From Tissierellales bacterium (GTDB lineage: Bacteria > Bacillota > Clostridia > Tissierellales > Tissierellaceae), in NCBI GenBank assembly GCA_014360205.1, contig JACIXZ010000010.1, positions 1-55,356 of the forward strand: a stretch of 55,356 bases of DNA. The letters are read 5' to 3'. Below the pieces are notes generated by a model. The model was not told where the DNA came from, made no database searches, and was given only the letters and a program-made list of their open reading frames with translations. This document shows positions 26,044 through 34,696 of this stretch, one piece after another. The stretch's first letter is position 1. Each line of letters opens with the position of its first letter. The translations under genes were made by a program, and so were the position numbers.

Positions 26044-27393
26044 ATGATGGAAATAATTGATGAAACCTTAAATAATTTTATTACAGAAGTTTTAAAGGAC
26101 AGCATAGCATCTGAAATAGGTATAGAACCTGGGGATGAACTATTAAAAATAAATAATCAAACGATAAAAGACATTATTGATTATAAATATTTGATTTCAG
26201 ATGAGAACTTAATAATTGAAATAAAAAAACCTAATGGTGAAATATGGGAATATGATATTGAGAAGGATTTTGATGAAGATTTAGGTATTGTGTTCAGAAA
26301 TTCATTAATAGACAGGGCGAAATCTTGTCAAAATAAGTGTATATTTTGTTTTATAGATCAACTTCCTCAAAATATGAGGGAAACTTTATATTTTAAAGAT
26401 GATGATTCTAGATTATCTTTCTTACAAGGAAATTTTATAACTTTAACAAATATGAGCGATGAAGAGATAGATCGAATAATTAAATATCATTTAAGTCCGA
26501 TCAATGTTTCAGTGCACACTACAAATCCAGATCTTCGTATTAAAATGCTAAAAAACAAGAATGCTGGCAACATAATGGAGATATTAAAAAAATTTTCTGA
26601 AACAAATATAGAGATAAATTGCCAAATAGTCCTAGTCCCTGGAATTAATGATGGAATAGAATTAGAAAAAACTTTGGCTGATTTAGGAAACTTATACCCT
26701 AACGTAAATTCTATCGCATGTGTGCCAGTTGGTTTAACAAAATATAGAGATAATCTGTTCAAGATAAAACAATTTAATAAAGAAGAAGCAAAAAACGTCA
26801 TTGATATAATTAATAAGTATCAAAAAATATATCATTCTCGTTTTGGGACTAGATTAGTTTTTGCAGCAGATGAATTTTATTGTTTATCTGAAATTGATTT
26901 ACCTGATTACGAAGAATATGAAGATTTTCCACAATATGAAAATGGAGTTGGCATGATTAGGTCGTTTTTAACTGAAGTAACTGAAAGCTTAGATGGTCTT
27001 GAAGTGTTTAATTATCAAGCAGTTATTGATGTCGGTATAGCAACAGGCACTTCTGCCTATCCATATATTGAGTTAATTTCATCTATGATAAAAAATAAAT
27101 TTAAAAATATAAATCTAAATGTCATAAAAGTAGATAATAAATTTTTCGGGGAAACAATAACTGTTTCAGGGCTTATAACAGGCCAAGATCTTATTGATGC
27201 TGTTTCTTTGAATAATAAGAGTAAAATTAATTTATTGTTAATACCAGAAAATATGCTTCGCAAAGGCGATGATATTTTCTTAGATGACTATAGAATTGAA
27301 GATGTTGAGAAAGCTTTAGGTATCAAAGTTATACCTTTAGAAATTAATGGCAACAAACTAATAGAATTTTTCAAGAAAGGGGTGTTTAAATGA
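26044..27393 (+). CDS. DUF512 family PDZ-radical SAM protein
   Basis: A 449-residue protein with an N-terminal PDZ-like domain (SIASEIGIEPGDELLKINNQ), a radical SAM-type cluster motif CQNKCIFCFIDQLP near residues 96-109 followed by DDSRLSFLQGNFITLTN, and the C-terminal DUF512 region. The reaction is not established for this family. It overlaps der by 4 bases (ATGA), a conserved arrangement in clostridia, hinting at a link to ribosome or translation functions. Start ATG 26044 follows GAGTGGTGA. Confidence 0.9.
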   Translation: MMEIIDETLNNFITEVLKDSIASEIGIEPGDELLKINNQTIKDIIDYKYLISDENLIIEIKKPNGEIWEYDIEKDFDEDLGIVFRNSLIDRAKSCQNKCIFCFIDQLPQNMRETLYFKDDDSRLSFLQGNFITLTNMSDEEIDRIIKYHLSPINVSVHTTNPDLRIKMLKNKNAGNIMEILKKFSETNIEINCQIVLVPGINDGIELEKTLADLGNLYPNVNSIACVPVGLTKYRDNLFKIKQFNKEEAKNVIDIINKYQKIYHSRFGTRLVFAADEFYCLSEIDLPDYEEYEDFPQYENGVGMIRSFLTEVTESLDGLEVFNYQAVIDVGIATGTSAYPYIELISSMIKNKFKNINLNVIKVDNKFFGETITVSGLITGQDLIDAVSLNNKSKINLLLIPENMLRKGDDIFLDDYRIEDVEKALGIKVIPLEINGNKLIEFFKKGVFK

Positions 27394-28712
27394 GTAGACC
27401 TGTTGTTTGTATTGTAGGCAGACCAAATGTTGGTAAATCAACATTATTTAATAAATTAGCTGGGAGGAGAATATCGATAACCGAAGATACTCCTGGAATA
27501 ACAAGAGATAGAATTTACGCAGAAGGCGAATGGCTTAATAATTATTTCACTTTGATTGATACTGGAGGACTAGACCCTCGTAGTGATGATATATTTATGA
27601 CAAATATTAAAAAGCAAGTAGAAATTGCTATAGATACAGCAGATGTAATTTTATTTGTAGTCGATGGACTAGAAGGTTTGACACCAATTGATATTGAAAT
27701 TGCTAATTTACTAAGAAAAACAAGCAAACCTGTATTACTTGTAGTAAATAAAATAGACACAAAAAAGGAATTGATTAATTTTTATGACTTTTTTGAACTT
27801 GGAATTGAAAATATAAATTATGTTTCTGCAGAAGCATCATTAGGGATAGGAGATCTTTTAGATGAGGTAGTTAAATGCTTTCCTGAAAACAAAGAGCCAT
27901 TAACATATCAAGATGCTATAAAAGTAGCTTTTATAGGCAGACCTAATTCAGGGAAGTCTTCACTAGTGAATTATATACTAGGCGAAGAAAGAAATATAGT
28001 AACTGATATACCTGGTACTACTCGAGATGCTATTGATTCGTATTTCGAATACAAAAACAATAAATACATTTTGGTAGATACAGCTGGTTTGAGGAAAAAA
28101 AAGTATATTGACGAAAAAGTAGAAAGATATTCTGTGATTAGAACCTTAACAACTATAGATCGTTCTGATGTTTGTGTATTAGTTATTGACGGAACCCTAG
28201 GCATTACTGAACAGGACTCAAAGATTGCCGGATATGCTCATGATAATGGGAAATCTATGATAATAGCAGTTAATAAATGGGATATAGTCGAAAAAGACGA
28301 AAAAAGTTATATAGAGTTTGAAAAATCAATACGTCAAGAACTAGGTTTTATACAATATGCGCCTATACTTTTTATATCCGCTAAGACAGGGAAAAGAGTT
28401 AATAAGCTGTTAGATACCATAAATTTAGTATATGAAAACTACAATAAAAGGATAAGTACAGGGAGGCTTAATGATATAATTAATGAAGCCGTTTTGATGA
28501 GCCAACCACCAAGTGACAAAGGGAAAAGAGGAAAAATATATTACTCTACTCAAGTATCAGTAAAACCTCCAAAGTTTGTTATATTTGTAAACAACAAGGA
28601 CCTAATACATTTCTCATATTCTAGGTATCTGGAAAATCAAATTAGATTAAATTGTGATTTTATAGGAACTCCTATAATTTTAGAATTTAGAGAAAAGGGG
28701 AATGAAAAATGA
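27390..28712 (+). CDS. der: ribosome biogenesis GTPase Der
   Basis: Der (EngA), 440 residues, a 50S assembly factor with two tandem GTPase domains and a C-terminal KH-like domain. G1 motifs GRPNVGKST near residue 9 and GRPNSGKSS near 181, G3 DTGG and DTAG, and G4 NKID (about 120) and NKWD (about 295) are all present. ATG 27390 overlaps the upstream stop by four bases; AAAGGGGTG supplies the ribosome-binding site. plsY overlaps its end by 4 bases. Confidence 0.98.
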   Translation: MSRPVVCIVGRPNVGKSTLFNKLAGRRISITEDTPGITRDRIYAEGEWLNNYFTLIDTGGLDPRSDDIFMTNIKKQVEIAIDTADVILFVVDGLEGLTPIDIEIANLLRKTSKPVLLVVNKIDTKKELINFYDFFELGIENINYVSAEASLGIGDLLDEVVKCFPENKEPLTYQDAIKVAFIGRPNSGKSSLVNYILGEERNIVTDIPGTTRDAIDSYFEYKNNKYILVDTAGLRKKKYIDEKVERYSVIRTLTTIDRSDVCVLVIDGTLGITEQDSKIAGYAHDNGKSMIIAVNKWDIVEKDEKSYIEFEKSIRQELGFIQYAPILFISAKTGKRVNKLLDTINLVYENYNKRISTGRLNDIINEAVLMSQPPSDKGKRGKIYYSTQVSVKPPKFVIFVNNKDLIHFSYSRYLENQIRLNCDFIGTPIILEFREKGNEK

Positions 28713-29299
28713 AGTTAATTTTAGTTGCAATAATATCTTATCTTTTAGGTAGTTTTTCATCTGCGTATGTAGTCGGGAAAATATACAAAAATATAGATAT
28801 TAGAGAGCATGGTAGTGGAAATGCTGGTGCCACAAATGCTATGAGAGTTCTCGGAAAACCTGCTGGGATAGTTACTTTTTCATTAGATGCTTTAAAAAGC
28901 ATTTTGAGTGTTCTTATTGGCCTCCAAATATATGGTTATACTGGAGGCTTGGTTGCTGCAGTTTTTACCGTAATAGGTCATAATTGGCCAATTTTCTTTG
29001 GATTTAAAGGTGGAAAAGGTATAGTTGCAACTATCACTACTATGGCAATTCTTCAATTTGAATTAACATTAATTTCTATTTTAATCGGGTTACTCATTGG
29101 ATTTATTACTAAATATGTGTCGCTTTTGTCTATAACATTTTTATTATCAATGGTTGTTCTATCATTTTCAGGGATTATAAGTGTAGACATATACACTAAA
29201 ATTACCATATTATTTTTAAGCTTAATGGGAATATTTAGACATAGAAGCAACATACATAGATTAATTAATGGAAAAGAAAATAAGTTTGGAGGTCATTAA
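28709..29299 (+). CDS. plsY: acyl-phosphate:glycerol-3-phosphate acyltransferase PlsY
   Basis: PlsY, 196 residues, an integral membrane enzyme that starts phospholipid synthesis by acylating glycerol-3-phosphate from acyl phosphate. Several transmembrane helices and the three catalytic loops are visible: GSGNAGATNAMRVLG, FFGFKGGKGIVATI and FRHRSNIHRLINGKENK. ATG 28709 follows AAAAGGGG and overlaps der. gpsA, which makes its substrate, comes next. Confidence 0.97.
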   Translation: MKLILVAIISYLLGSFSSAYVVGKIYKNIDIREHGSGNAGATNAMRVLGKPAGIVTFSLDALKSILSVLIGLQIYGYTGGLVAAVFTVIGHNWPIFFGFKGGKGIVATITTMAILQFELTLISILIGLLIGFITKYVSLLSITFLLSMVVLSFSGIISVDIYTKITILFLSLMGIFRHRSNIHRLINGKENKFGGH

Positions 29300-29300
29300 T

Positions 29301-30317
29301 ATGAATCATAAAATTTCGATTTTAGGAGGAGGTAGTTGGGGAAGCGCATTAGCCAGTATGTTGGCTGATCAAGGGAAAAATGTAAATCTTTGGGTAAGGT
29401 CATATGAACAATATATTGAAATAAAAGAAAATAGGACTAATGAGAGATATTTACCCGGAATTAAACTATCTGGTTCATTAAAAGTTTCCAACGATATTGA
29501 AGAAATTATCAAAGATAGCGATATCTTAACATTTGCAGTACCAACAAACAATATCAGAGAGTTGTTATTAAATATAAAACCACTAATAAATAAAGATCAG
29601 ATATTTGTTAATTTAGCAAAGGGACTAGAAGAAAATACTAATTTTAGAATTTCTGAAATATGTAGCCAAGTTATTCCAAATATTAACTATTGTATTATAT
29701 CTGGACCATCACATGCTGAAGAAGTTATAAGAAATATACCAACAGCAGTTGTATGTTCATCATCAAATGTGGAAATAGCTAAGTTTATACAAAATATTTT
29801 TTCAACTCCATCTTTTAGGATATACACAAACGATGATTTGATTGGTGTAGAATTAGGTGGGGCACTAAAAAATATTATAGCTTTAGGAGCAGGGATATCT
29901 GACGGTGTAGGATATGGTGACAACACAAAAGCAGCCATTATGACAAGAGGTCTGTATGAAATAGCTAAACTTGGAGCTGCTATGGGCGCAAATATAGATA
30001 CTTTTTCTGGGTTAGCTGGTGTAGGAGATCTTATAGTTACTTGCACAAGCATGCATAGTAGAAATAGAAGAGCTGGAATCCTTATCGGAGAAGGATATAG
30101 CCTCTCAGAAGCAACTAGCAAAGTTGGAATGGTAGTTGAAGGTGTAAAAACAACAAAAGCAGCATATCATTTATCTAAAACTAAAGATGTTGAAATGCCT
30201 ATAACAAATGAAATTTATAATATTTTGTATTTAGGAGCCGATGTTAAGGAATCATCAACAAGGCTAATGGGAAGGGACAAAAAATACGAACTTGAAATAT
30301 CGGATTTTTACAAATAA
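29301..30317 (+). CDS. gpsA: NAD(P)-dependent glycerol-3-phosphate dehydrogenase
   Basis: GpsA, 338 residues, makes sn-glycerol-3-phosphate from dihydroxyacetone phosphate for PlsY. The Rossmann GGGSWGSALASMLADQG lies at residues 8-24, with NLAKGLEE, SGPSHAEEV, the catalytic Lys in ELGGALKNIIALGAGI and SRNRRAG following. Start ATG 29301, behind TTTGGAGG; an in-frame ATG at 29268 is inside plsY. A bidirectional terminator overlaps its stop codon. Confidence 0.98.
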   Translation: MNHKISILGGGSWGSALASMLADQGKNVNLWVRSYEQYIEIKENRTNERYLPGIKLSGSLKVSNDIEEIIKDSDILTFAVPTNNIRELLLNIKPLINKDQIFVNLAKGLEENTNFRISEICSQVIPNINYCIISGPSHAEEVIRNIPTAVVCSSSNVEIAKFIQNIFSTPSFRIYTNDDLIGVELGGALKNIIALGAGISDGVGYGDNTKAAIMTRGLYEIAKLGAAMGANIDTFSGLAGVGDLIVTCTSMHSRNRRAGILIGEGYSLSEATSKVGMVVEGVKTTKAAYHLSKTKDVEMPITNEIYNILYLGADVKESSTRLMGRDKKYELEISDFYK

Positions 30318-30355
30318 AAAATAGATGAGAATATTAATATTCTCATCTATTTTTT
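30318..30355. terminator. bidirectional terminator between gpsA and tRNA-Pro
   Basis: A perfect 38-base palindrome: the arm with core AATAGATGAGAATATT pairs with AATATTCTCATCTATT, with A-run on one side and T6 on the other. It can end both the gpsA transcript and the leftward tRNA-Pro transcript. Confidence 0.9.
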
Positions 30356-30367
30356 ATTGAATTAATA

Positions 30368-30444
30368 TGGTCGGAGTGAGAGGATTTGAACCTCCGGCCC
30401 CAAGTCCCCCAGACTTGTGCGCTACCAAGCTGCGCCACACCCCG
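30368..30444 (-). tRNA. tRNA-Pro (anticodon GGG)
   Basis: On the - strand, a 77-base cloverleaf: acceptor CGGGGTG pairs with CACTCCG (one G-T), D-arm TGGCGCAGCTTGGTAGCGCA, anticodon loop CTGGGGG in stem CAAGT/ACTTG giving GGG, T-arm GGAGGTTCAAATCCTC, and encoded CCA (TGG at 30368-30370 on +). It is an isolated tRNA gene running against the flow of its neighbours. Confidence 0.97.
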
Positions 30445-30485
30445 GTAAGCTGTATTATAACTAATAAAATACATTTTGTAAAGAG

Positions 30486-30514
30486 TTTAAACTTTAAAAA
30501 ATATATGGTATACT
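30486..30514 (+). promoter_or_regulatory. promoter for the ylmE-sepF-divIVA cluster
   Basis: TTTAAA (30486-30491), 17-base spacer, and an extended -10 TGGTATACT with TATACT at 30509-30514. It is 30 bases upstream of the 124-residue protein and would drive the long run of genes ending at pyrR. Confidence 0.6.
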
Positions 30515-30543
30515 AATTTTATAATTTACAAGGGGGATAAAGG

Positions 30544-30918
30544 ATGTTTGAATTTTTTATAAGCTTAGTCATTATGGCTGAAATTGCAAGTATATTTGGA
30601 TATGTATTGGTAGTGTTAAAAGAGAAATACTATCTTAAAAACAATATTATATTAATAGATAATAGACATGTTCCTAGTGAAGAGATTGAAGATACTGATT
30701 TATTTGAATTTATCTTAGATGGCACCAAATTAAAAGCTGGTGACGAAGTAACTATTGAAACTAAAAGCAATGAAAAGTATAAGGGTGTAGTTATTGGAGC
30801 TATAGCTAAAGAACATTCAATAAAGATAGTGACCTATACTAATGAAATAATAAAATTAAAGATCGATACTATCAGACAGTTCAAGATATTAGGTAAATAT
30901 GGTAAGTTTTTCAATTAG
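30544..30918 (+). CDS. small membrane-anchored protein, 124 residues, unrecognised
   Basis: I do not recognise the family. An N-terminal transmembrane helix (about residues 2-24, FFISLVIMAEIASIFGYVLV) precedes an acidic cytoplasmic segment and a small beta-rich domain with KAGDEVTIETKSNEKYKGVV and a repeated lysine/isoleucine pattern. The beta domain superficially recalls Sm-like or KOW-type folds, but this is only an impression. ATG 30544 follows AAGGGGGATAAAGG. It is the first gene of the division-protein operon, 8 bases before the HlyD-like gene. Confidence 0.75.
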   Translation: MFEFFISLVIMAEIASIFGYVLVVLKEKYYLKNNIILIDNRHVPSEEIEDTDLFEFILDGTKLKAGDEVTIETKSNEKYKGVVIGAIAKEHSIKIVTYTNEIIKLKIDTIRQFKILGKYGKFFN

Positions 30919-30926
30919 GTGAAACT

Positions 30927-31859
30927 ATGAAGAATAATCGTATAAAGCTAGTTCTTTTTCCTTTGTTACTTTTAACAATCTTCTTAATAATTATAATAAC
31001 TCCTACTGTGGCTGGGAGAAATATTAAAACTGTTAAACCTGAAAAAATTATTTATGAAGATAAAATTACTACTAATGGGCTAATCTTAAGAGATGAAATA
31101 GTACTAACTAACGAACTAGAAATATCAGAAATAGATAAATTTGTTAACGAAGGAGAGAGAGTTCCTAAAGGATATTTAATAGGCAGAATAACTGATTCAA
31201 ACAATGGCAAACAAGAAATTTACTCTAGTTCTTCTGGTTTTATATCATTTACTATTGATGGTTATGAAAATATTGACGTCAGTTCTATAAAAAATGCAAA
31301 TGATTATTTTTTCAGTAACTTATTTAATTATACAGATAAAAGCGAGTTACCTGGTATTAAAATAATAAATTCATATATTTGGCATATAGTTATTAATGTT
31401 GATAGTGAAATATACGATAAATATAATGAAAACGATAAAATATTAATTGAAATAGAAGATGATATAAATAAGGTTTTTAAATCAAAGTTGGTAGAAAAAG
31501 TAAAAACCCCAAGTTACAATTTATTTTTACTTGAGAATGATAAATTTATTCACGAAATTTTAAATTTAAGAAATATAAAGATAAACATTATTACAATGCA
31601 AGATGAAGTGTATAAAATTCCCAAAACATCGTTAACTTTTAAAGATGGAAAACAAGGAGTTTTCGTAAATGAATATTATGGCGTTGTTGGTTTTAGAGCT
31701 GTAAAATTGATAGATGTAGCCGAAGATTTTGCTTACGTTTCATGTGGCAATGAGAACGGGAATATTATAATTGACGAAGATACTTTCAAGACTATTGATA
31801 TTTACTCAGAAATAATTATTAATCCAGAAAGTGTTGAATATGGTCAAATTACTAGATGA
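30927..31859 (+). CDS. HlyD-like single-span membrane protein
   Basis: A 310-residue protein with one N-terminal transmembrane helix (about residues 8-27, LVLFPLLLLTIFLIIIITPT) and an extracytoplasmic part resembling the biotinyl-lipoyl/HlyD type: TTNGLILRDEIVLTN, VPKGYLIGRI, SSSSGFISFTIDG, and late KIPKTSLTFKDGKQGVFV. No ABC transporter is adjacent. Clostridial genomes often place such a protein before ylmE-sepF, so it may act at the envelope or septum rather than in efflux; this is inference. AGGTGAAACT precedes ATG 30927. Confidence 0.75.
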   Translation: MKNNRIKLVLFPLLLLTIFLIIIITPTVAGRNIKTVKPEKIIYEDKITTNGLILRDEIVLTNELEISEIDKFVNEGERVPKGYLIGRITDSNNGKQEIYSSSSGFISFTIDGYENIDVSSIKNANDYFFSNLFNYTDKSELPGIKIINSYIWHIVINVDSEIYDKYNENDKILIEIEDDINKVFKSKLVEKVKTPSYNLFLLENDKFIHEILNLRNIKINIITMQDEVYKIPKTSLTFKDGKQGVFVNEYYGVVGFRAVKLIDVAEDFAYVSCGNENGNIIIDEDTFKTIDIYSEIIINPESVEYGQITR

Positions 31860-31871
31860 GAGGTGATTAAA

Positions 31872-32558
31872 ATAGGAATAAATGAAAATATTCAAAAAAT
31901 TAGAGAAGATATTGAAAACACTTGTATAAGAATAGGTCGAAAAAATGATGTAAAAATTGTTGCTGTAACAAAGAATGTAACAGTTGATAGGATTATTGAG
32001 GCAATTAATTGTGGGATTAAGGATATAGGGGAAAATCGAGTACAAGAATTAATGAGTAAAATTGATCTTATTAAACCTAAACCCAAATTTCACCTAATAG
32101 GGCATCTTCAAACTAACAAAGTGAAATATATATTTGATAAAGTAGAGTTAATACAATCATTAGATCGTATAGAACTAGCAAATGAAATAGAAAAAAGGGC
32201 TAAATCTAGAAATATAATTGTCAATACATTGATAGAAGTAAATATTTCTAATGAAGATTCGAAATTTGGAGTAAAAGAAGATGAACTCTTAAATTTTATT
32301 GAAGAGTTACAAAGATTTGACCATATTCAAATAAATGGTCTTATGACAATTGGTTCAAATACTAAAGATACTAAAAAAGTAAGATCTGATTTTAGGAGAA
32401 TGTATTTATTAAGAGAAAAAATCATGTCAGAAAAATATGATAGAGTTAACTTGGATATTCTATCTATGGGTATGACTAATGATTATTTATTAGCCATAGA
32501 AGAAGGGTCAAATATGGTAAGAATTGGTACAGGTATTTTTGGAAAAAGAAATAATTGA
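31872..32558 (+). CDS. ylmE: YggS/YlmE family PLP-binding protein
   Basis: YlmE, 228 residues, an alanine-racemase-fold PLP protein (PLPBP) with roles in B6 and amino-acid homeostasis but no catalytic reaction known. The PLP Lys is in IVAVTKNVTVDRI; GENRVQELMSKIDL, HLIGHLQTNKVKY, LIEVNISNEDSKFGV and LSMGMTNDYLLAI follow. The start is unusual: GAGAGGTG (31858-31865) is followed at normal distance by ATA (31872). The GTG at 31863 is inside the ribosome-binding site. The ATA start is inferred from spacing and from the parallel GAGGTGGTTAAA-ATG layout of yicC. Confidence 0.9.
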   Translation: MGINENIQKIREDIENTCIRIGRKNDVKIVAVTKNVTVDRIIEAINCGIKDIGENRVQELMSKIDLIKPKPKFHLIGHLQTNKVKYIFDKVELIQSLDRIELANEIEKRAKSRNIIVNTLIEVNISNEDSKFGVKEDELLNFIEELQRFDHIQINGLMTIGSNTKDTKKVRSDFRRMYLLREKIMSEKYDRVNLDILSMGMTNDYLLAIEEGSNMVRIGTGIFGKRNN

Positions 32559-32571
32559 TAGGGGGATTAAA

Positions 32572-32997
32572 ATGGCAAAATTTATGGATAAGTTTAAATA
32601 TTTTATTGGAATTGATGAGTATGAAGAGGAAGAACTAAAAGAAATTGAAGAAGACAATTTTGATGTAACGACTGCTAATAAAAATAGAAGAAATTCTAAA
32701 TTAGTTAGCATCAATCAAAATACAAGTTTAAAAATCGTTGTTCATGAACCTCTTAGCTATGAAGAAGCACCTAGCATTATTGATGATTTAAAAATGAGAA
32801 AAGCAGTTGTTATTAATTTTGAACAACTGGATTCAAATTTAAAAAGACAGTTATTTGACTTTATTAATGGAGGATTATATGCAATAGAAGGAAAAATTCA
32901 AAAGGTAACAAAAGATATCTTTATTTTAGCACCATTTAATGTTGAAATTGATGGCATAAAAGACGAATTAAAAAATAGAGGGATTTTCCCTTGGTAA
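32572..32997 (+). CDS. sepF: cell division protein SepF
   Basis: SepF, 141 residues, binds FtsZ and the membrane to organise the septal ring. The N-terminal amphipathic anchor (MAKFMDKFKYFIGI) is followed by an acidic linker and the core KIVVHEPLSYEEAPSIID, RKAVVINFEQLD, FDFINGGLYAIEG and FILAPFNVEI. Start ATG 32572 follows ATAGGGGGATTAAA. The ylmE-sepF-yggT-ylmH-divIVA order is the classical Gram-positive division cluster; ftsZ is not in the window. Confidence 0.95.
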   Translation: MAKFMDKFKYFIGIDEYEEEELKEIEEDNFDVTTANKNRRNSKLVSINQNTSLKIVVHEPLSYEEAPSIIDDLKMRKAVVINFEQLDSNLKRQLFDFINGGLYAIEGKIQKVTKDIFILAPFNVEIDGIKDELKNRGIFPW

Positions 32998-33012
32998 GAA
33001 AAGGAGATATAC

Positions 33013-33279
33013 ATGTATATATTTTTACTAGCAATTGGTAGATTATTAAACATTCTAGAAATATTAATATTAATTAGAGTTTTTCTGAATATCTTCCAGT
33101 TAAACTCCAACAATCCCATTTCAAAAATAATCAATGAATTAACTGAACCGGTTATATATCCTGCTAGATATTTACTAAACAAGATAGGATTAAATAGAGG
33201 TATGCTTGATTTTTCTCCTTGGGTAGCTATAATTTTGATGAGATTAGCCTATCAATTATTAATAATGGTATTGACATGA
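33013..33279 (+). CDS. yggT: YggT family membrane protein
   Basis: An 88-residue protein with two transmembrane helices around residues 5-28 and 65-87 and the family segment NPISKIINELTEPVIYPARY between them. Related proteins (YlmG) affect cell shape and nucleoid or septum organisation. ATG 33013 follows AAAAGGAGAT. Its last codon overlaps the ylmH ATG by 4 bases. Confidence 0.9.
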   Translation: MYIFLLAIGRLLNILEILILIRVFLNIFQLNSNNPISKIINELTEPVIYPARYLLNKIGLNRGMLDFSPWVAIILMRLAYQLLIMVLT

Positions 33280-34058
33280 TTTACGAAAGAAATTTATTTA
33301 CGGATCTGGAAAAACAGTTGCAAATCAAAACGAACAACATTGTTAATAAGGCAAATATAACATTACTTAAATATATTACAACCTATTCAGATTTTCTAGA
33401 TCCTTATGAGCTAAAAATCGTTTATCAAAATTTAAAATCTTTTTCTAAACAAATAAATATAGTATCTTATGGAGGATATGAAGATTCCGAAAGAAAAAAA
33501 ATAATTTTTTATCCTTTATGGGAAGATATAAAAATTGATGAATATATAGATATTCTTTCCATTAATGGTAATTTCGAGAATATTTCACACAGAGATGCAT
33601 TAGGAAGTATAATGAGTTTAGGAATAAGAAGAGAAAAATTAGGTGATATTTTAATTTATAGAGATAAGATTATATTAATAACTTCACCAGAAATTTCTGA
33701 TTTTATAATAGCTAATCTACAAAAAATTAAGAATTCTAATGTGAAAAATATCGAAAAAATAGCTACAAATGATTTTGAGGCACCGATATCAAAGTTCATG
33801 ATTATAAAAACTATTGTTGGGTCTTTGAGATTAGATTCCATAGTTGCAGCTATATGTAATATCAGCAGGGCAGAAGCCCAAAACCTAGTTAAGAAGGGTT
33901 TAGTAAATGTGAATTGGGAAATTTCAGTTAAAGTTCATCAATTATTAGAATCTGAAGATCTCATCTCTGTAAAGGGCTATGGAAGATTTAGGTTATCTAC
34001 AATTGGCTCTAAAACCAAAAACGGTAGAATACACATAGATGTAAAAAAATATTTGTAA
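33276..34058 (+). CDS. ylmH: YlmH family S4-domain RNA-binding protein
   Basis: YlmH, 260 residues. An N-terminal domain ends before a C-terminal S4 domain (about residues 178-245: LRLDSIVAAICNISRAEAQ and VKKGLVNVNWE). YlmH binds stalled 50S-peptidyl-tRNA complexes and, in Bacillus, takes part in ribosome-associated quality control alongside RqcH. ATG 33276 overlaps the yggT stop (ATGA), with no ribosome-binding site of its own, so expression depends on coupling. rqcH is 2.6 kb downstream on the other strand. Confidence 0.93.
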   Translation: MIYERNLFTDLEKQLQIKTNNIVNKANITLLKYITTYSDFLDPYELKIVYQNLKSFSKQINIVSYGGYEDSERKKIIFYPLWEDIKIDEYIDILSINGNFENISHRDALGSIMSLGIRREKLGDILIYRDKIILITSPEISDFIIANLQKIKNSNVKNIEKIATNDFEAPISKFMIIKTIVGSLRLDSIVAAICNISRAEAQNLVKKGLVNVNWEISVKVHQLLESEDLISVKGYGRFRLSTIGSKTKNGRIHIDVKKYL

Positions 34059-34070
34059 TGGAGTGATTAT

Positions 34071-34685
34071 ATGATAACACCATTGGACATACAAAATAAA
34101 ACATTTAGAAAATCATTGTTTGGATACAACAAAAAAAATGTAAATGAATTTTTATCAGAAACTATAGAAGATTACGAAAAAATATATAGAGAAAATATAG
34201 AATATAAAGACAAGATAAATATGCTTTCAGAGCAGATAAGGCAATTTAATTCAATGGAAGAAACCTTAAAATCTACGCTTTTAATTGCACAAAAAACAGC
34301 CGAAGAAGTAACATTAAATGCTAGAAAAAAAGCCGATTTAATAATAGAAGAGGCAGAAAATGAAAGAAATACGATAATACAGAAAGCTCATGAGGATGTT
34401 AAGAACATTAAAGAGGAATATGAATTCATTCAAAAAGAAATATATATCTTTAAAACTCGACTAGAATCTTTTCTTGAATCACAAAAACTATCTTTAAATG
34501 ATTTTTACAATAGCTTAAAAGTAAATAAAATTGAAGGTAATGAATCAAAAGAGGTAAATCATGCTGGAGAAAATGTATTAAAAGATGAGGATGAAAATTT
34601 ATTGAATAATGAATCAATCGATAGAATTCAATCGCAAAACTTAGAACTTAATCAATCATTTGATCAAGTTGAAAGTGGAAATTAG
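34071..34685 (+). CDS. divIVA: cell division protein DivIVA
   Basis: DivIVA, 204 residues. The N-terminal membrane-curvature-binding segment has ITPLDIQNKTFRKSLFGYNK and NVNEFL, followed by a long coiled coil (about residues 30-150) and an acidic, Asn/Gln-rich tail. It marks poles and septa. ATG 34071 follows TGGAGTGATTAT. It closes the division cluster and is followed by lspA 11 bases later. Confidence 0.93.
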   Translation: MITPLDIQNKTFRKSLFGYNKKNVNEFLSETIEDYEKIYRENIEYKDKINMLSEQIRQFNSMEETLKSTLLIAQKTAEEVTLNARKKADLIIEEAENERNTIIQKAHEDVKNIKEEYEFIQKEIYIFKTRLESFLESQKLSLNDFYNSLKVNKIEGNESKEVNHAGENVLKDEDENLLNNESIDRIQSQNLELNQSFDQVESGN

Positions 34686-34696
34686 GGGGAGCAATA

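Noticed and set aside
29687-30121. 144-codon - strand frame opposite gpsA
   Set aside because: Antisense to a well-conserved enzyme, Ser/Pro/Ile-rich shadow composition, no ribosome-binding site.
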